The position numbers and the translations under genes are program-made. Positions 9,964 through 19,937 of a DNA stretch of 64,000 nt are shown here, piece by piece; the stretch's first letter is position 1, and the number at the start of each line of letters is the position of its first letter. Origin of the DNA: Flavobacterium galactosidilyticum (GTDB lineage: Bacteria > Bacteroidota > Bacteroidia > Flavobacteriales > Flavobacteriaceae); assembly GCF_020911945.1 (NCBI RefSeq), contig NZ_CP087135.1:1972001-2036000 (forward strand), given 5' to 3'. The notes beneath the pieces were generated by a model. It searched no databases and had not been told where the DNA came from. It saw nothing but the letters and a program-made list of their open reading frames with translations.

Positions 9964-10154
9964 TTCATGAGAAACGATATTTTCTATAAATATTTAAAAC
10001 CTTGTAAGTGTTTTTTTAATATTTAGTATAACTACAAGATTTTTTTTTTGCTCTTGTAGGAGCAATAATGTCATTTGTATTTCTGGTTGGAATGGGTACA
10101 GTTTGCAAAACTGCGCTAGCGATTGTGGAATATTAGCGAGATCGGAGTAAAAAA
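9964..10154. other. Intergenic region with hairpin CTACAAGA/TCTTGTAG
   Basis: 191-base gap between comM and a convergent lipoprotein gene. CTACAAGA (10032-10039) and TCTTGTAG (10052-10059) can form a hairpin with T-rich loop, a possible comM terminator. The following stretch (10084-10145) is less AT-rich than its surroundings, with a GCTAGCGATTG/TTAGCGAGATC near-duplication. It has no coding capacity that I can recognise and may be a repeat remnant. Confidence 0.35.
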
Positions 10155-10475
10155 CTACTTAATTTCAATTCTTTCTTTTGGTAACAACTCACGATACCAC
10201 TTATCTAATTTTTGATTATTAAAAACAAATAAATAAAATTCGTCATTTTTATAATAGTCCCTATAAGATAAAACTTCTATTTCATTGTTGCCTTCTAGTC
10301 GCTTTTCTGCTATTGTATAGTTACTTCCTAATATCTGAGTAACTTGTTCTTTCGACATACCAAGTTCAAGCTTATTCATATTAGAACTTGTCATATGAGA
10401 TACCTGTAAGGAAGAACAGGAATGAAATAATAATAGTAGAAAAGCTGAAAGAATAAAATTTTTAATTTTTTTCAT
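10155..10475 (-). CDS. Small lipoprotein with SmpA/OmlA (BamE)-like fold
   Basis: 106 residues. The N-terminus is a lipoprotein signal with lipobox LFHSC (Cys20). The mature part carries LELGMSKEQVTQILG, the recurrent helix signature of SmpA/OmlA (BamE-like) domains, followed by strands ending FYLFVFNNQKLDKWY. BamE itself belongs to the outer-membrane assembly machine, but many Bacteroidota small lipoproteins share the fold without that role. The gene is convergent with comM and stands alone. Confidence 0.75.
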   Translation of the reverse strand: MKKIKNFILSAFLLLLFHSCSSLQVSHMTSSNMNKLELGMSKEQVTQILGSNYTIAEKRLEGNNEIEVLSYRDYYKNDEFYLFVFNNQKLDKWYRELLPKERIEIK

Positions 10476-10594
10476 ATGTATAATTTTTTTGGAGTATTGT
10501 TAATATGATTGAGTCATTTAATTTTAATGATTTGTCCATAATCTAGTCCTATATTCTCCCTTGCTATTGTACACTTGCCCATAACTTATATATC

Positions 10595-10656
10595 GCCGAA
10601 ACAAACCTTCCTTTATTAATCCCTATTTGGGTAGACTGGCGAAGGTTAGTTTCGCT
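10595..10656. repeat. Long imperfect inverted repeat
   Basis: CGAAACAAACCTTC (10597-10610) pairs with GAAGGTTAGTTTCG (10641-10654) with one mismatch, separated by 30 bases that contain a smaller CCC/GGG stem. A short T-run follows on the plus strand. It lies between two minus-strand genes and neither neighbour would use it as an obvious terminator, so its role is unclear. Confidence 0.5.
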
Positions 10657-10762
10657 TTTAACTTTTATCAAATATATTGATTTTTTCTTACAAATAATTA
10701 GTGCATTTTAAATTTGGAGGACAAATTAAAAAAACACTGTTTTGAAAATAAAAAGCACTTTA

Positions 10763-10896
10763 TAGCCCCGATTGCAGTGGAAATCCTTTTTTTAATCTTC
10801 CAGCCTTGCAAAGGCTGGAAGATTAAAAAAAAAGATTGTAGCGTAAAGCGGGAAAATACGTTCTTAAGAAGGGAAAATCATATTGCTCCTAAAAAA
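10763..10896 (+). ncRNA. Flavo-1-like structured repeat, copy A
   Basis: Begins TAGCCCCGATTGCAGTGG, contains a long internal hairpin (arms AATCTTCCAGCC and GGCTGGAAGATT at 10793-10820), continues GATTGTAGCGTAAAGCGGG and ends GCTCCTAAAAAA. The conserved 5' and 3' boxes are shared with copies at 34636-34723, 44628-44727 and, in reduced form, 31910-31955. The boxes and the variable central hairpin resemble the Flavo-1 RNA motif known from Bacteroidota, from memory rather than a model search. It is located just downstream of the DEAD-box helicase gene, on the opposite strand. Confidence 0.5.
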
Positions 10897-10909
10897 TAAC
10901 AAACAACAA

Positions 10910-12214
10910 TTATCTATTTGAACGTCGGTCATTATTTTGACTCGGACGTCTTGGACCAAAGCTGTTATTACTTCTAGTTGTGTTTTCTGTTTTAGCAGTA
11001 TTTGTAGACTTTGGAGTTCTAGGAGTTGAATTACGTTGCACTCTTCCTTGCCCTTGTTTGATAGGTTCTTTTGAAGCATTAGGATCTGGTTCAAATCCTA
11101 CAATTTGCTCTTTGGGCAATTTTAATCCGATTAGTTTTTCTATATCTCGTAAAAAAACAGTTTCGTCTGGACTGAATAAAGAAATAGCTTCTCCACTTGC
11201 TCCGGCTCTTCCTGTTCTTCCGATACGGTGAACGTAATCTTCGGGAATATTTGGCAATTCAAAATTGACCACATGGGGTAATAATGGTATATCTAAACCC
11301 CGAGCAGCAATATCTGTCGCTACTAATGCGGTTAAACTTCCGTCTTTGAAACCCGCTAATGCTCTGGTTCGAGCACCTTGTCCTTTATTGCCGTGTATAG
11401 CTGCGGCTTTGATTCCGGCACTAATCATGCTTTCCGTTAGTTTATTAGCACCTTGTTTGGTACGGGTAAAAACTAATATTTGTTTCCAATTTCCTTCGGT
11501 AATCAATTTGATTATTAAGTCTGTTTTTTTCTCTTTGGCAACAGGATAAACTTTTTGGATAATAGCATCAACAGTTGTGTTTTCTGGAGTAGCTTCTACT
11601 TGTACCGGATGGTGCAAAATACCCATTGCTAATTGCTTGATATCTCTTGAAAAAGTTGCGGAGAATAGTAAATTTTGTCTTTTTGAAGGTAAAATTTTCA
11701 AAATACGTTCAATATCTCTTAAAAATCCCATGTCTAGCATTCTGTCCGCTTCATCTAAAACTAAGATTTCAACTTTGGCTAGTGATATTAAACCTTGATT
11801 TTGTAAATCGATCAAACGACCTGGAGTTGCCACTAAAATATCGACACCTTGGCGCAATTGCGTCACTTGTGGATTTTGGTTTACACCTCCAAAAATAACG
11901 GTACTTTTTAAGTCTAAAAAGGTACTGTATTCTTTTATATTGGCTAATATTTGTGCTGCTAATTCTCTTGTTGGAGTTAGTATTAACGCACGAATAGGTC
12001 TTTGTCTTAATTGTTGACCTTGCGATAATAATTGTAAAATAGGTAATGTAAAACCTGCTGTTTTTCCTGTTCCTGTTTGTGCAGATGCTAATACATCTTT
12101 ACCTTCTAAAATAGGTGGAATTGCTTTTTGTTGTATTGGTGAAGGGGTTGTGTATCCTTTTTCGCTGATTGCTTTAAGTAAAGCATCAGATAATCCTAAT
12201 GAGCTAAATGACAT
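10910..12214 (-). CDS. DEAD-box RNA helicase, RhlE-type
   Basis: 434 residues. All helicase motifs are visible: Q-motif (Q28), motif [11 protein letters not shown] (43-52), PTREL, DEAD ([13 protein letters not shown]), SAT (LLFSATFS), ARGLDIP and [11 protein letters not shown] basic, low-complexity tail from about residue 385, rich in R, N, S, T and P, probably contacts RNA. Proteins of this group unwind short RNA duplexes in ribosome assembly and RNA decay. The family is clear; assignment to one paralogue (RhlE) is by overall similarity. A TACCTTTG box (12269-12276) lies about 55 bases upstream of the start. Confidence 0.95.
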   Translation of the reverse strand: MSFSSLGLSDALLKAISEKGYTTPSPIQQKAIPPILEGKDVLASAQTGTGKTAGFTLPILQLLSQGQQLRQRPIRALILTPTRELAAQILANIKEYSTFLDLKSTVIFGGVNQNPQVTQLRQGVDILVATPGRLIDLQNQGLISLAKVEILVLDEADRMLDMGFLRDIERILKILPSKRQNLLFSATFSRDIKQLAMGILHHPVQVEATPENTTVDAIIQKVYPVAKEKKTDLIIKLITEGNWKQILVFTRTKQGANKLTESMISAGIKAAAIHGNKGQGARTRALAGFKDGSLTALVATDIAARGLDIPLLPHVVNFELPNIPEDYVHRIGRTGRAGASGEAISLFSPDETVFLRDIEKLIGLKLPKEQIVGFEPDPNASKEPIKQGQGRVQRNSTPRTPKSTNTAKTENTTRSNNSFGPRRPSQNNDRRSNR

Positions 12215-12268
12215 AAATGGTGTTTATGAAGCAAAAATAATTAGTTGGTTTGCTTCTTTAATTTAGCG

Positions 12269-12276
12269 CAAAGGTA
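12269..12276 (-). promoter_or_regulatory. -7 promoter box of the DEAD-box helicase gene
   Basis: TACCTTTG on the minus strand matches the Bacteroidota -7 consensus TAnnTTTG. No convincing TTG was found at the usual distance upstream. It predicts a 5' leader of about 50 bases, with AT-rich sequence and no evident hairpin. Confidence 0.45.
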
Positions 12277-12404
12277 GTGCTAATTTTCCGATGTGTTTTT
12301 GATTGCTATTTTTTGTTTGATTTTGGTGCAAATAGATTTTGTGGTCTTATGGTATATTTGAATTACAATAGTAGAGTAACTCAATTTCCGCTTTAGTTTA
12401 AACC

Positions 12405-12434
12405 AAAAAAAATCGGGCGATTTTGCCCGATTTT
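12405..12434 (-). terminator. Terminator of the zinc metallopeptidase gene
   Basis: The stem AATCGGGC/GCCCGATT with a short loop is preceded on the plus strand by a run of A, giving a U-tract on the minus strand. It lies 26 bases beyond the stop of the gene at 12460. Confidence 0.85.
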
Positions 12435-12459
12435 ATAATTTTTTACCTTTACTAATAAT

Positions 12460-13320
12460 TTATCTAATCTCTGCAAAAGTATCGCCTTGATTAATATCAC
12501 CTGTTTTGTATCCTTTCATAAACCAAGCTTTGCGCTGCGCTGAAGTTCCATGAGTGAATGATTCAGGAACGATGCGTCCTTGGATTTTCGATTGTATAGC
12601 ATCATCACCTACAGCGTGTGCTGCACTCAATGCTTCGTCGATATCACCATCCTCTAAAAAGTTATTCATTTGTTGGTTGTAATGTGTCCAAACTCCAGCA
12701 TAAAAGTCAGCTTGCAGTTCTAATGCTACTGATAATTTATTGGCTTCTGCTTGGCTTTTACCTTCCTGCATTTGTCTCATTTTAGTGGAAGTTCCTAATA
12801 AGGTTTGTACATGATGTCCTATTTCGTGCGCAATTACATACGCTGTTGCAAAATCGCCACCTTGAGCGCCAAATTTAGTTTTTAGCTCTTCAAAAAAGGC
12901 TAAATCCATATACACTTTTTGATCACCAGGACAATAAAAAGGTCCTGAGGCAGAGGTAGCGTTACCACAGGCAGTTTCGACACCGCCAGTAAACAGAACT
13001 AATTTTGGATTTTTATATTGCAAGTTGTTTTCTTGAAATATTTTTGACCAAACATCTTCATTATCTGCCAATAATGTTTTTATAAATGCTTGTTCTTCTA
13101 GTTCTTGTGCGGTTAAGTCTCTTTGTTCAGTGGGTGTACTTTGTCCCTGATTCATTTGTTCTAATATTGGAGTTAGCATTTGAGCGTTTTCTCCACCAAA
13201 AACATTCAACAATAGAATAACGATACCTATTATTCCTCCACCTACAATTGTTTTTCCTCCTGAAGACATTCCTCTTCGATCTTCTACATTATCACTTTGA
13301 CGTCTACCGCTCCATTTCAT
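12460..13320 (-). CDS. Neutral zinc metallopeptidase, YpfJ/KPN_00567 family
   Basis: 286 residues, the usual length. The N-terminus MKWSGRRQSDNVEDRRG is the conserved cytoplasmic start of this family and is followed by one transmembrane segment (about 25-42). The predicted zinc motif is HEIGHH (first His at 165), with a likely third ligand in ELQADFYAGVW. Other family marks are CGNATSASGPFYCPGDQKVYMD and GTSAQRKAWFMKGYKTGD. The catalytic domain should lie outside the inner membrane. The physiological substrate is unknown. The gene appears to be a single transcription unit ending at the hairpin at 12405-12434. Confidence 0.93.
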   Translation of the reverse strand: MKWSGRRQSDNVEDRRGMSSGGKTIVGGGIIGIVILLLNVFGGENAQMLTPILEQMNQGQSTPTEQRDLTAQELEEQAFIKTLLADNEDVWSKIFQENNLQYKNPKLVLFTGGVETACGNATSASGPFYCPGDQKVYMDLAFFEELKTKFGAQGGDFATAYVIAHEIGHHVQTLLGTSTKMRQMQEGKSQAEANKLSVALELQADFYAGVWTHYNQQMNNFLEDGDIDEALSAAHAVGDDAIQSKIQGRIVPESFTHGTSAQRKAWFMKGYKTGDINQGDTFAEIR

Positions 13321-13402
13321 ACCTTAACTTTTTTGTTTGAATACATGTTTAGTATTATAAAAATACGTATTTTAAAAGAATAATTGACAGTTTTTATTTG
13401 TC

Positions 13403-16400
13403 TTAATAAACCCATTTTAAAATTACTTCCTCAATAACTCCTTTAATAATTGGTTTAGGAATATAATCATTCATGCCAGCAGTAAGACACTTATCTTTTT
13501 CCTCTTTTTCAGTACCTGCGGTTATCGCAATTATAGGTACATTTTGACCGGATTTTAGATTCCTAATTATTTTAGTGGCTTCATATCCATTCATCACTGG
13601 CATTTGGATGTCCATGAAAATAATATCTGGTTGAATTAATTCAAAATTATCCACAGCTTCCTTACCATTTACAACTTCGTGAACAATAGTTTTAACAAAT
13701 AAATTTTTAAGAATTGTTTTTAGTAACAACATATTTACTCTATTGTCTTCGACAATTAAAACAGTAATTTTTTTATCTGTATCTATTATTTTGTTGGATG
13801 TATTTGTGATGGCTTCGAAATTATTTTGTTTTATTTTCTCAGTATTACCAGACTCATCACTCGATTGCAGTTCTAAGTCAAAATAGAAAGTACTTCCTTG
13901 TCCTACAGTGCTCTCTAATTCTAAATGGCTGTTCATCAAACTCAATAATTGGTTTGAAATTGTAAGTCCAAGTCCAGTTCCTCCAAATTTTCTTGTTGTT
14001 GAACTGTCCTCTTGCGAGAATGCTTTAAATATTTTCTTTTTACTCTCTTCAACTATTCCAATTCCAGTATCAATAACTGAAAACCGAACTACATTAGTAC
14101 TATCATTTAATTTTTCTATTATTTTAATTTCTAATTTAATGGAGCCTTTTTCAGTAAATTTTACGGCGTTAGATAACAGATTAACTAGAATTTGTTTTAA
14201 TCGTACACTATCGATCCAAAAATATTTAGGAATATTAGGCGCGATATTAAGCTCTAAATCGATTTTTTTCTGATTCGATTCGTAAAAAATTAAATCAATT
14301 ACTTGTGTTAATTGTTCATTGATGTCAAGTTTTTCTATATACAAGTCTAATTTTCCGGCTTCAATTTTTGAAAAGTCAAGAATGTCATTAACAATATCCA
14401 AGAGCGAATGTGCGGATTGGCTAATTGTTGTCATGTATTTTTCTTGAATTTCTCCTAGATTTGTGCTCATCAATAAATCAGTAAAGCCAATTATACCGTT
14501 TAAAGGAGTTCTGATTTCGTGGCTCATGTTAGCCAGAAATTCCGATTTAGATTTATTAGCTGCTTCTGCTAGTTCTTTTTCTAGAAGCATTGTTTCAGCG
14601 CGCTTTCTTTCAGTAACATCGATAAAAATACCTTCAAGGAATGCTATTTTACCATCTTTGTAAATTGTATCTCCAAATTCTTCTACCCAAACAATATAAT
14701 TGTCCTTATGAATAATTCTATAGGTTAAATGTATGGGAGTCTTACTAATTATGGCTTCTTTTTGTGCGGCAATAGCTCCTAATTTATCTTCTGGATGAAT
14801 TAAGTCGATGAATGATATTTCGTTACTGATGAACTTTGATTTGGGATAGCCAGTAAGCTTTTCAATCTTATCGTTGATGTAAATCTTTGTATTATTTTCA
14901 TTGTAATTGAAAAGGTATACGGAACCAGGAATATTATTGGCTAACAATCTAAATTTTTCTTCACTCTCATAGATCGCAGCTTCAGTAATAATTCGCTCAA
15001 TAGATGAAGCTATTTTTTTAGCTAAGGTTTGCAAAATATTAACCTCATCTTCGGTCAAATGTTTTTCTTGCTCTGTATTATCAAATCCTAAAAAGCCATG
15101 AAATTTATTTTTTACAAAAATTGGAAAAAGAATTAATGATGCGACGTCTAAATTCTCTAATTTGCTTTTGAGAGAAGGATTTTCAATTTTCGAAATTATA
15201 GTTTCGAAAATTTTATTGTTTAAAAGTGGCAATAGTAACTCTTCAAAATATTCGTGTGGTAGATTTTGAAGTGCACTATTAATCTCAGTCAATTTATCGT
15301 TGTGATTTATCCAGCGGTATTTTTGACTTATTGTTGAGTCTGTGGGATTATTTTCATAGTAATAAGCTCTATGTGATTTAGTTGCTTTACCCATAATAAC
15401 AAGTACATCAGAGAAAATATCGTTGATATCATTGCTATTTAGAAATTTTTCGGTGCAAAGTGTCATTGCAGATAAAAGTTCACTTTTGTATTGTAGCTTT
15501 TTCTCTGATTCGTAACGGCCATGAGAGATAACTGTTAACGAAATTAAATCAGCTATTGTTCTAGCAAAAATGATGTCATCATTATCCCAGTTTTTTTGTT
15601 TTCCTATGGTTTCAAAGCAGATAACACCTGACAATTCTCCATTAATGAAAATTGGAATATCAAGTACTGATTCAATTTTCAACTGTAGAAAATAGTTTTC
15701 GACAAATTCTGATAATTCTTTATTGTTGTAGGCGTCTGATGCGCTAATTTGATTGTTGTTTTTTATAGCATCAAAATAAATGGGATACTCCTCTTTATTT
15801 ATTGTAGGTCCTTTACTAAATGAATTGTTGTCAAAACTATATAAGTTCTCACAAGTAATCACGTCTGTGGTGTATTTCCAGTAGCTAACTAGATTACAAT
15901 AAGTTGCTTCTGCTGCTAATTCAATTATTTGCATTACACTAACATCTAAGTTTCGGTCACTACTAAAGTTAGTCGATGATATTTTTTTTACCGTCTCGTT
16001 ATAACGTTCTATTTTTACCTGACGTTCGTTATTTTCAATTTCAATTTCTTTAAATTTTGTGATGTCTCTTGCAATTCCTGAATATGCAATTACTTTTCCA
16101 AGTTCATTTCTACGAATAATTACTTTTACTGATATCCATAAAGTCTCTCCATTTTTTTTTACCAATGGGTATTCTATTGTGGGAAAAAAGTCGATGTTTT
16201 CTGTAAAATTGTTATAAAATTCAATTATCCTTTCGACATAATCTTCTCTTACAAATCTGGAGTAATTCTTACCAATAATCTCGTCGTTTTCATATCCTAA
16301 CGATTTTAAAGTGAATTCATTTACAAAGGTAAAATTGCCTTCGATGTCAACTTCATAAATAATGTCAATAGCATTCTCAATTAAATCTTTATATTGATTT

Positions 16401-17413
16401 TGTATTTTTATTTGAGTGGTTACATCTTGTCCAATTCCTATAAGTAAATCATCTGAGAATCGTTTATTGTTCCACTGAATGTACTTGTATTTGCCATTAC
16501 TACACTTAACTTTGCGAATAAATAAGCCGTCATTAGTATCTTTTGAATCATAGTTTTCACCGTAGAAATTAGTTTCCTCTGAAATATCATAGTATCCTTG
16601 ACCTAAAACTTCATCCACACTATAACCCAAAATTGCTTCTACATTTTCACTACAGAATACGATTTCACCTTTTTTATCAGTAGCCAAGATCAAAGAATTC
16701 CCCTTATTAATTATTTGATCATTGAATTTAGATTTATTATTTCTATTAAGCTGTAATACATAATGAATATAATTCATCGTAGAAATTATCGCAGTACAGA
16801 TTATTAATAGCAAACTTATTTTTAATGGAACTATATCAAAAATAAAGAGGGTAAACAAATAAATAAAAACTATAATTACAAAATACAAATACAATTTTGT
16901 AGGCCTTATAAGTGTATAGCAGAAGAAAAAAATTATTGTAAATGTTAAAATAAGCACTATATCAGTGGGCGAACTTATAATATTTCCTGAGAGTGAAATA
17001 AAATAAATCAATAGGCAAACTAGATATATTCGTTGGATATTACTAAAAACGAGTTTAGAAATAGTACTAACAAGGTATAATATTATAAAAAAAATGGATA
17101 AGATAACATTTTGAATCAAAAAGCTTTTAGGTCTTATATTTAAGTATTCAAAAACAATTTCGATAGCTAAAAGTATAACACCACTCAATAAAAGATAAGT
17201 CTGAGATTCTTTTCTTTTTATAGTTGCTCGGCTATTTTTTTCTAATAAATTACTCTTTAGTCCGCTTTTTAATTTAATTATTTTAAAAAGCATCAAAACA
17301 ATTAAAAACAAAATTACCGCATAGAACAACAGATTTACTATCATTAAATTAGGTGTATGTAAAAAAATCATTTCTATGGTTGGACAGTACAAAGGATTAC
17401 AGTGTAATACCAT
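13403..17413 (-). CDS. Large membrane-bound hybrid histidine kinase (PAS-PAS-GAF-GAF-PAS-HisKA-HATPase-REC)
   Basis: 1336 residues. About six or seven hydrophobic segments occupy residues 24-215. Then come PAS (about 240-335), PAS (340-460), two GAF-like domains (about 480-810), PAS (820-945), a dimerisation/phosphoacceptor domain ([15 protein letters not shown], His near 964), an ATPase domain ([28 protein letters not shown]) and a C-terminal receiver ([11 protein letters not shown], Asp near 1267). It should autophosphorylate and pass phosphate internally to its receiver. No response regulator or HPt gene is adjacent, so its output is unknown. The extreme N-terminal start is uncertain: ATG codons 15 and 24 are alternatives. 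Confidence 0.93.
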   Translation of the reverse strand: MVLHCNPLYCPTIEMIFLHTPNLMIVNLLFYAVILFLIVLMLFKIIKLKSGLKSNLLEKNSRATIKRKESQTYLLLSGVILLAIEIVFEYLNIRPKSFLIQNVILSIFFIILYLVSTISKLVFSNIQRIYLVCLLIYFISLSGNIISSPTDIVLILTFTIIFFFCYTLIRPTKLYLYFVIIVFIYLFTLFIFDIVPLKISLLLIICTAIISTMNYIHYVLQLNRNNKSKFNDQIINKGNSLILATDKKGEIVFCSENVEAILGYSVDEVLGQGYYDISEETNFYGENYDSKDTNDGLFIRKVKCSNGKYKYIQWNNKRFSDDLLIGIGQDVTTQIKIQNQYKDLIENAIDIIYEVDIEGNFTFVNEFTLKSLGYENDEIIGKNYSRFVREDYVERIIEFYNNFTENIDFFPTIEYPLVKKNGETLWISVKVIIRRNELGKVIAYSGIARDITKFKEIEIENNERQVKIERYNETVKKISSTNFSSDRNLDVSVMQIIELAAEATYCNLVSYWKYTTDVITCENLYSFDNNSFSKGPTINKEEYPIYFDAIKNNNQISASDAYNNKELSEFVENYFLQLKIESVLDIPIFINGELSGVICFETIGKQKNWDNDDIIFARTIADLISLTVISHGRYESEKKLQYKSELLSAMTLCTEKFLNSNDINDIFSDVLVIMGKATKSHRAYYYENNPTDSTISQKYRWINHNDKLTEINSALQNLPHEYFEELLLPLLNNKIFETIISKIENPSLKSKLENLDVASLILFPIFVKNKFHGFLGFDNTEQEKHLTEDEVNILQTLAKKIASSIERIITEAAIYESEEKFRLLANNIPGSVYLFNYNENNTKIYINDKIEKLTGYPKSKFISNEISFIDLIHPEDKLGAIAAQKEAIISKTPIHLTYRIIHKDNYIVWVEEFGDTIYKDGKIAFLEGIFIDVTERKRAETMLLEKELAEAANKSKSEFLANMSHEIRTPLNGIIGFTDLLMSTNLGEIQEKYMTTISQSAHSLLDIVNDILDFSKIEAGKLDLYIEKLDINEQLTQVIDLIFYESNQKKIDLELNIAPNIPKYFWIDSVRLKQILVNLLSNAVKFTEKGSIKLEIKIIEKLNDSTNVVRFSVIDTGIGIVEESKKKIFKAFSQEDSSTTRKFGGTGLGLTISNQLLSLMNSHLELESTVGQGSTFYFDLELQSSDESGNTEKIKQNNFEAITNTSNKIIDTDKKITVLIVEDNRVNMLLLKTILKNLFVKTIVHEVVNGKEAVDNFELIQPDIIFMDIQMPVMNGYEATKIIRNLKSGQNVPIIAITAGTEKEEKDKCLTAGMNDYIPKPIIKGVIEEVILKWVY

Positions 17414-17493
17414 TAATTATGTTTGCTTAGGTTTTAAGAAATAGATCTGGGATTCTATATTTTTAGGGACAATTTAGGGAATTATATTAAATA

Positions 17494-17533
17494 AAAACAC
17501 CAAAATAGAAGCTTATTCTATTTTGGTGTTTTC
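17494..17533 (-). terminator. Terminator of the 260-residue membrane protein gene
   Basis: AACACCAAAATAGAA (ending 17510) pairs with TTCTATTTTGGTGTT across a five-base loop. Read on the minus strand the stem ends in a U-rich stretch. It is 10 bases after the stop of the gene at 17543. Confidence 0.85.
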
Positions 17534-17542
17534 TGATAATTT

Positions 17543-18325
17543 TTAAAATCTTTCTTCTAATTCATTGTCGGTGGTGACTCCTATTATTTCATTATATATC
17601 GCATAGTACAGCGAATACATAAATGGAATTGTAAATAGTACTCCAATACAACATCCTATAAAGCCAACCATTGAAGCAATAGATCCAACTACAATTAAAC
17701 CTAACAAAACCAGCGGTTGTTTAGATACAATCATAATACTTGTCTCAATAGCTTCAAGCGCTTTTAGTTTTCCGAAAATGATAAGTGGAATCATCATAAT
17801 GGTAAATAATGAAAACGCGACAGTAATCACAAATCCAAGTAATGGTATTTGAAAATAATTGATTGCACTCGAAAGTACGCCATTCACTAGAGATACTATA
17901 AATGTAGCCAGAAAAAGTTCTTTGAAATAAGGAGCAGTATAAAATTCGAACATTGTTGATACGTGAAATTCTTCATCCTTTTCAGCGCAATGTGCCATTT
18001 TTATTAAGCCTGCAGTAATTGGACTAAGCAATGATCCTACGACAATAGATACACCCGAGATGGTTAATAATGTGGTTACTCCTAGATTTTCTACTTTTAA
18101 ATTTTCTGGTTTGAAAAAATCTAAAATGGCTGGACTTCCAACAGTAGCAACTAAAGCTCCCGCTCCGGCAATAGTAAGAAGTACAAAAAACACAAAAATC
18201 ATTAAACCTGCATACAAAGCGATTTTTTTATAATTTTCGAAAGCATGGTTAAATATCTTTCCAAAATCTATATTGTATCCTTGATTCCTTATTAGTTCGA
18301 TTCGTTCTTGTGTCGATTTGTCCAT
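17543..18325 (-). CDS. Multi-pass membrane protein of unknown function
   Basis: 260 residues. A soluble N-terminus (RIELIRNQGYNIDFGKIFNHAFENYKK) precedes about six transmembrane segments, spread from residue 35 to 250. The last ends in SLYYAIYNEIIGV and a short acidic tail. The layout is like Bacteroidota proteins often loosely labelled beta-carotene monooxygenase, and resembles the DUF975/glycerophosphodiesterase-membrane-domain type; no catalytic motif is present. The gene has its own terminator and no obvious functional neighbour. Confidence 0.75.
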   Translation of the reverse strand: MDKSTQERIELIRNQGYNIDFGKIFNHAFENYKKIALYAGLMIFVFFVLLTIAGAGALVATVGSPAILDFFKPENLKVENLGVTTLLTISGVSIVVGSLLSPITAGLIKMAHCAEKDEEFHVSTMFEFYTAPYFKELFLATFIVSLVNGVLSSAINYFQIPLLGFVITVAFSLFTIMMIPLIIFGKLKALEAIETSIMIVSKQPLVLLGLIVVGSIASMVGFIGCCIGVLFTIPFMYSLYYAIYNEIIGVTTDNELEERF

Positions 18326-18464
18326 TTAGTTTTTTGTTTTGAAGTTTATAATTTCTGAGTTATTTTTAGTTCTAGAATTGACAGTTTTTTAAATTCTGCA
18401 AAAGCGCGCAAATGTATTAATTAATTACAAAGTAGCCTCTTTTTGCAAATTGATTTTCTAATGA

Positions 18465-19793
18465 TTAAATCCATTTCAGTACTTTCCGAATAGTTTTTAA
18501 TTTGTCTCCATAAGGAGCATATCGCAATGGTAAATCAAGCCAAGTTCCTCTTTTAACAATTGATTTTTTATGAGAGAAAATATCAAAACTTAGTTTACCG
18601 TGATAAGCACCCATTCCTGAATTTCCCACGCCGCCAAAAGGTAAATTATTGTTCACTAAGTGAATCACCGTGTCATTAATACAACCACCTCCAAAAGAAT
18701 ATTTTTTTAAGACTTCATCGATAAAAAAATTATTTTGCGAGAATAAGTATAAAGCTAATGGCTTGTCAAAACTAGAAATTATTTTATCAATCTCCTCTTT
18801 TGATTTATACGAAAGTATAGGAAGTATTGGTCCAAAAACTTCTTCTTTCATTACCAGACTATCCATTTTTGGTTCATCAAGAAGAGTAGGAGATAGGTAT
18901 AAGGAATCTTGGGACGCTTGACCTCCGTAAAGTATTTTTTGATTTTCAAGTAAACTTAATTGACGCTGCCAGTTTTTTAGATTGATTATTCTTGCATAAT
19001 CAGGAGATTCTTCTGGATTTTGTCCTAATGCCTTTTCTATTTCTTGAATTAAGAATTTCACGAAAGTATCTTTCATTTCATGGTGTACCAAAATATAATC
19101 AGGAGCGACACAAGTTTGTCCGGCATTTATGATTTTCCCCCATACGATACGGCGAGCACTTAGCTCTAAATTAGCAGTTTCATCAACAATACAAGGACTT
19201 TTTCCTCCTAGTTCTAGTGTAACAGGAGTTAGGTTCTCTGCTGCCGCTTTTGCGACTATTTTCCCAACGCCTACACTTCCTGTAAAAAAGATATAATCCC
19301 AACGTTTTTTTAATAAATCTGCTGCAATTGTTGCATCTCCTGTAACGACTACAACATCTTTTACAGGAAAAGTTTCGCTTATTATTTTTGCAATTATTGC
19401 ACATGTATGAGGAGTTAACTCGGATGGTTTTAGTGTAACTTTATTTCCCGCCGCCACCGCCGCCACTAGTGGACATAAAGCCAATTGAAAAGGATAGTTC
19501 CAAGGTGAAAGAATTAAGACGTTACCGTACGGTTCGCTGTAAATATAATCGGAGGAAGGGAAGTTTAATAATGAGGACCACACTTTCTTTGGCTTTGCCC
19601 AAGAATTAATATTTTTTATAGTCTGTTTTAAGTCCCCAATTACATAATTAGTTTCCGTTAAAACAGCTTCAAAAGCAGGTTTTTTAAAATCGCTGTACAA
19701 AGCATTAATTATTGCCTCTTCGTTTTGAGTGATGACATGCAATAATTTTTTTAGAGACTCTTTTCTGTATTTTATATCGGTTTTTTGATTCAT
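18465..19793 (-). CDS. Aldehyde dehydrogenase (class 3-like, membrane-associated type)
   Basis: 442 residues, the shorter length typical of ALDH3-like enzymes. Catalytic Cys228 lies in NAGQTCVAPDY and the general base Glu194 in TLELGGKSPC. NAD-binding features include LSPWNYPFQLALCPLVAAVAAGN and FFTGSVGVGK, and EVFGPILPI is near the C-terminus. It oxidises aldehydes, probably medium- or long-chain ones, to acids using NAD(P). It appears to be monocistronic, with no partner gene that would indicate the substrate. Confidence 0.95.
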   Translation of the reverse strand: MNQKTDIKYRKESLKKLLHVITQNEEAIINALYSDFKKPAFEAVLTETNYVIGDLKQTIKNINSWAKPKKVWSSLLNFPSSDYIYSEPYGNVLILSPWNYPFQLALCPLVAAVAAGNKVTLKPSELTPHTCAIIAKIISETFPVKDVVVVTGDATIAADLLKKRWDYIFFTGSVGVGKIVAKAAAENLTPVTLELGGKSPCIVDETANLELSARRIVWGKIINAGQTCVAPDYILVHHEMKDTFVKFLIQEIEKALGQNPEESPDYARIINLKNWQRQLSLLENQKILYGGQASQDSLYLSPTLLDEPKMDSLVMKEEVFGPILPILSYKSKEEIDKIISSFDKPLALYLFSQNNFFIDEVLKKYSFGGGCINDTVIHLVNNNLPFGGVGNSGMGAYHGKLSFDIFSHKKSIVKRGTWLDLPLRYAPYGDKLKTIRKVLKWI

Positions 19794-19860
19794 TAGAATG
19801 ATTTTAATCTTAAAAATACATATTATTACTTTAATCCAAGTTGGTATTTGAAATAATAAT

Positions 19861-19890
19861 ATAAAACAGGAAAATATATTCCTGTTTTAT
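19861..19890 (-). terminator. Hairpin after the RluA-type pseudouridine synthase gene
   Basis: ATAAAACAGGA and TCCTGTTTTAT form an 11-bp stem 48 bases beyond the stop of the gene at 19938. The U-tract is short, so termination strength is uncertain. Confidence 0.6.
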
Positions 19891-19937
19891 AGTAGATGAG
19901 TCTGTGAGGTACTGTTTTAGTTACAGTAGAAGTCGAT

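Noticed and set aside
10084..10145. Slightly GC-richer stretch with repeated GCTAGCGATTG-like words after comM
   Set aside because: It lacks both end boxes of the Flavo-1-like family and shows no clear structure, so it is not called as a copy.
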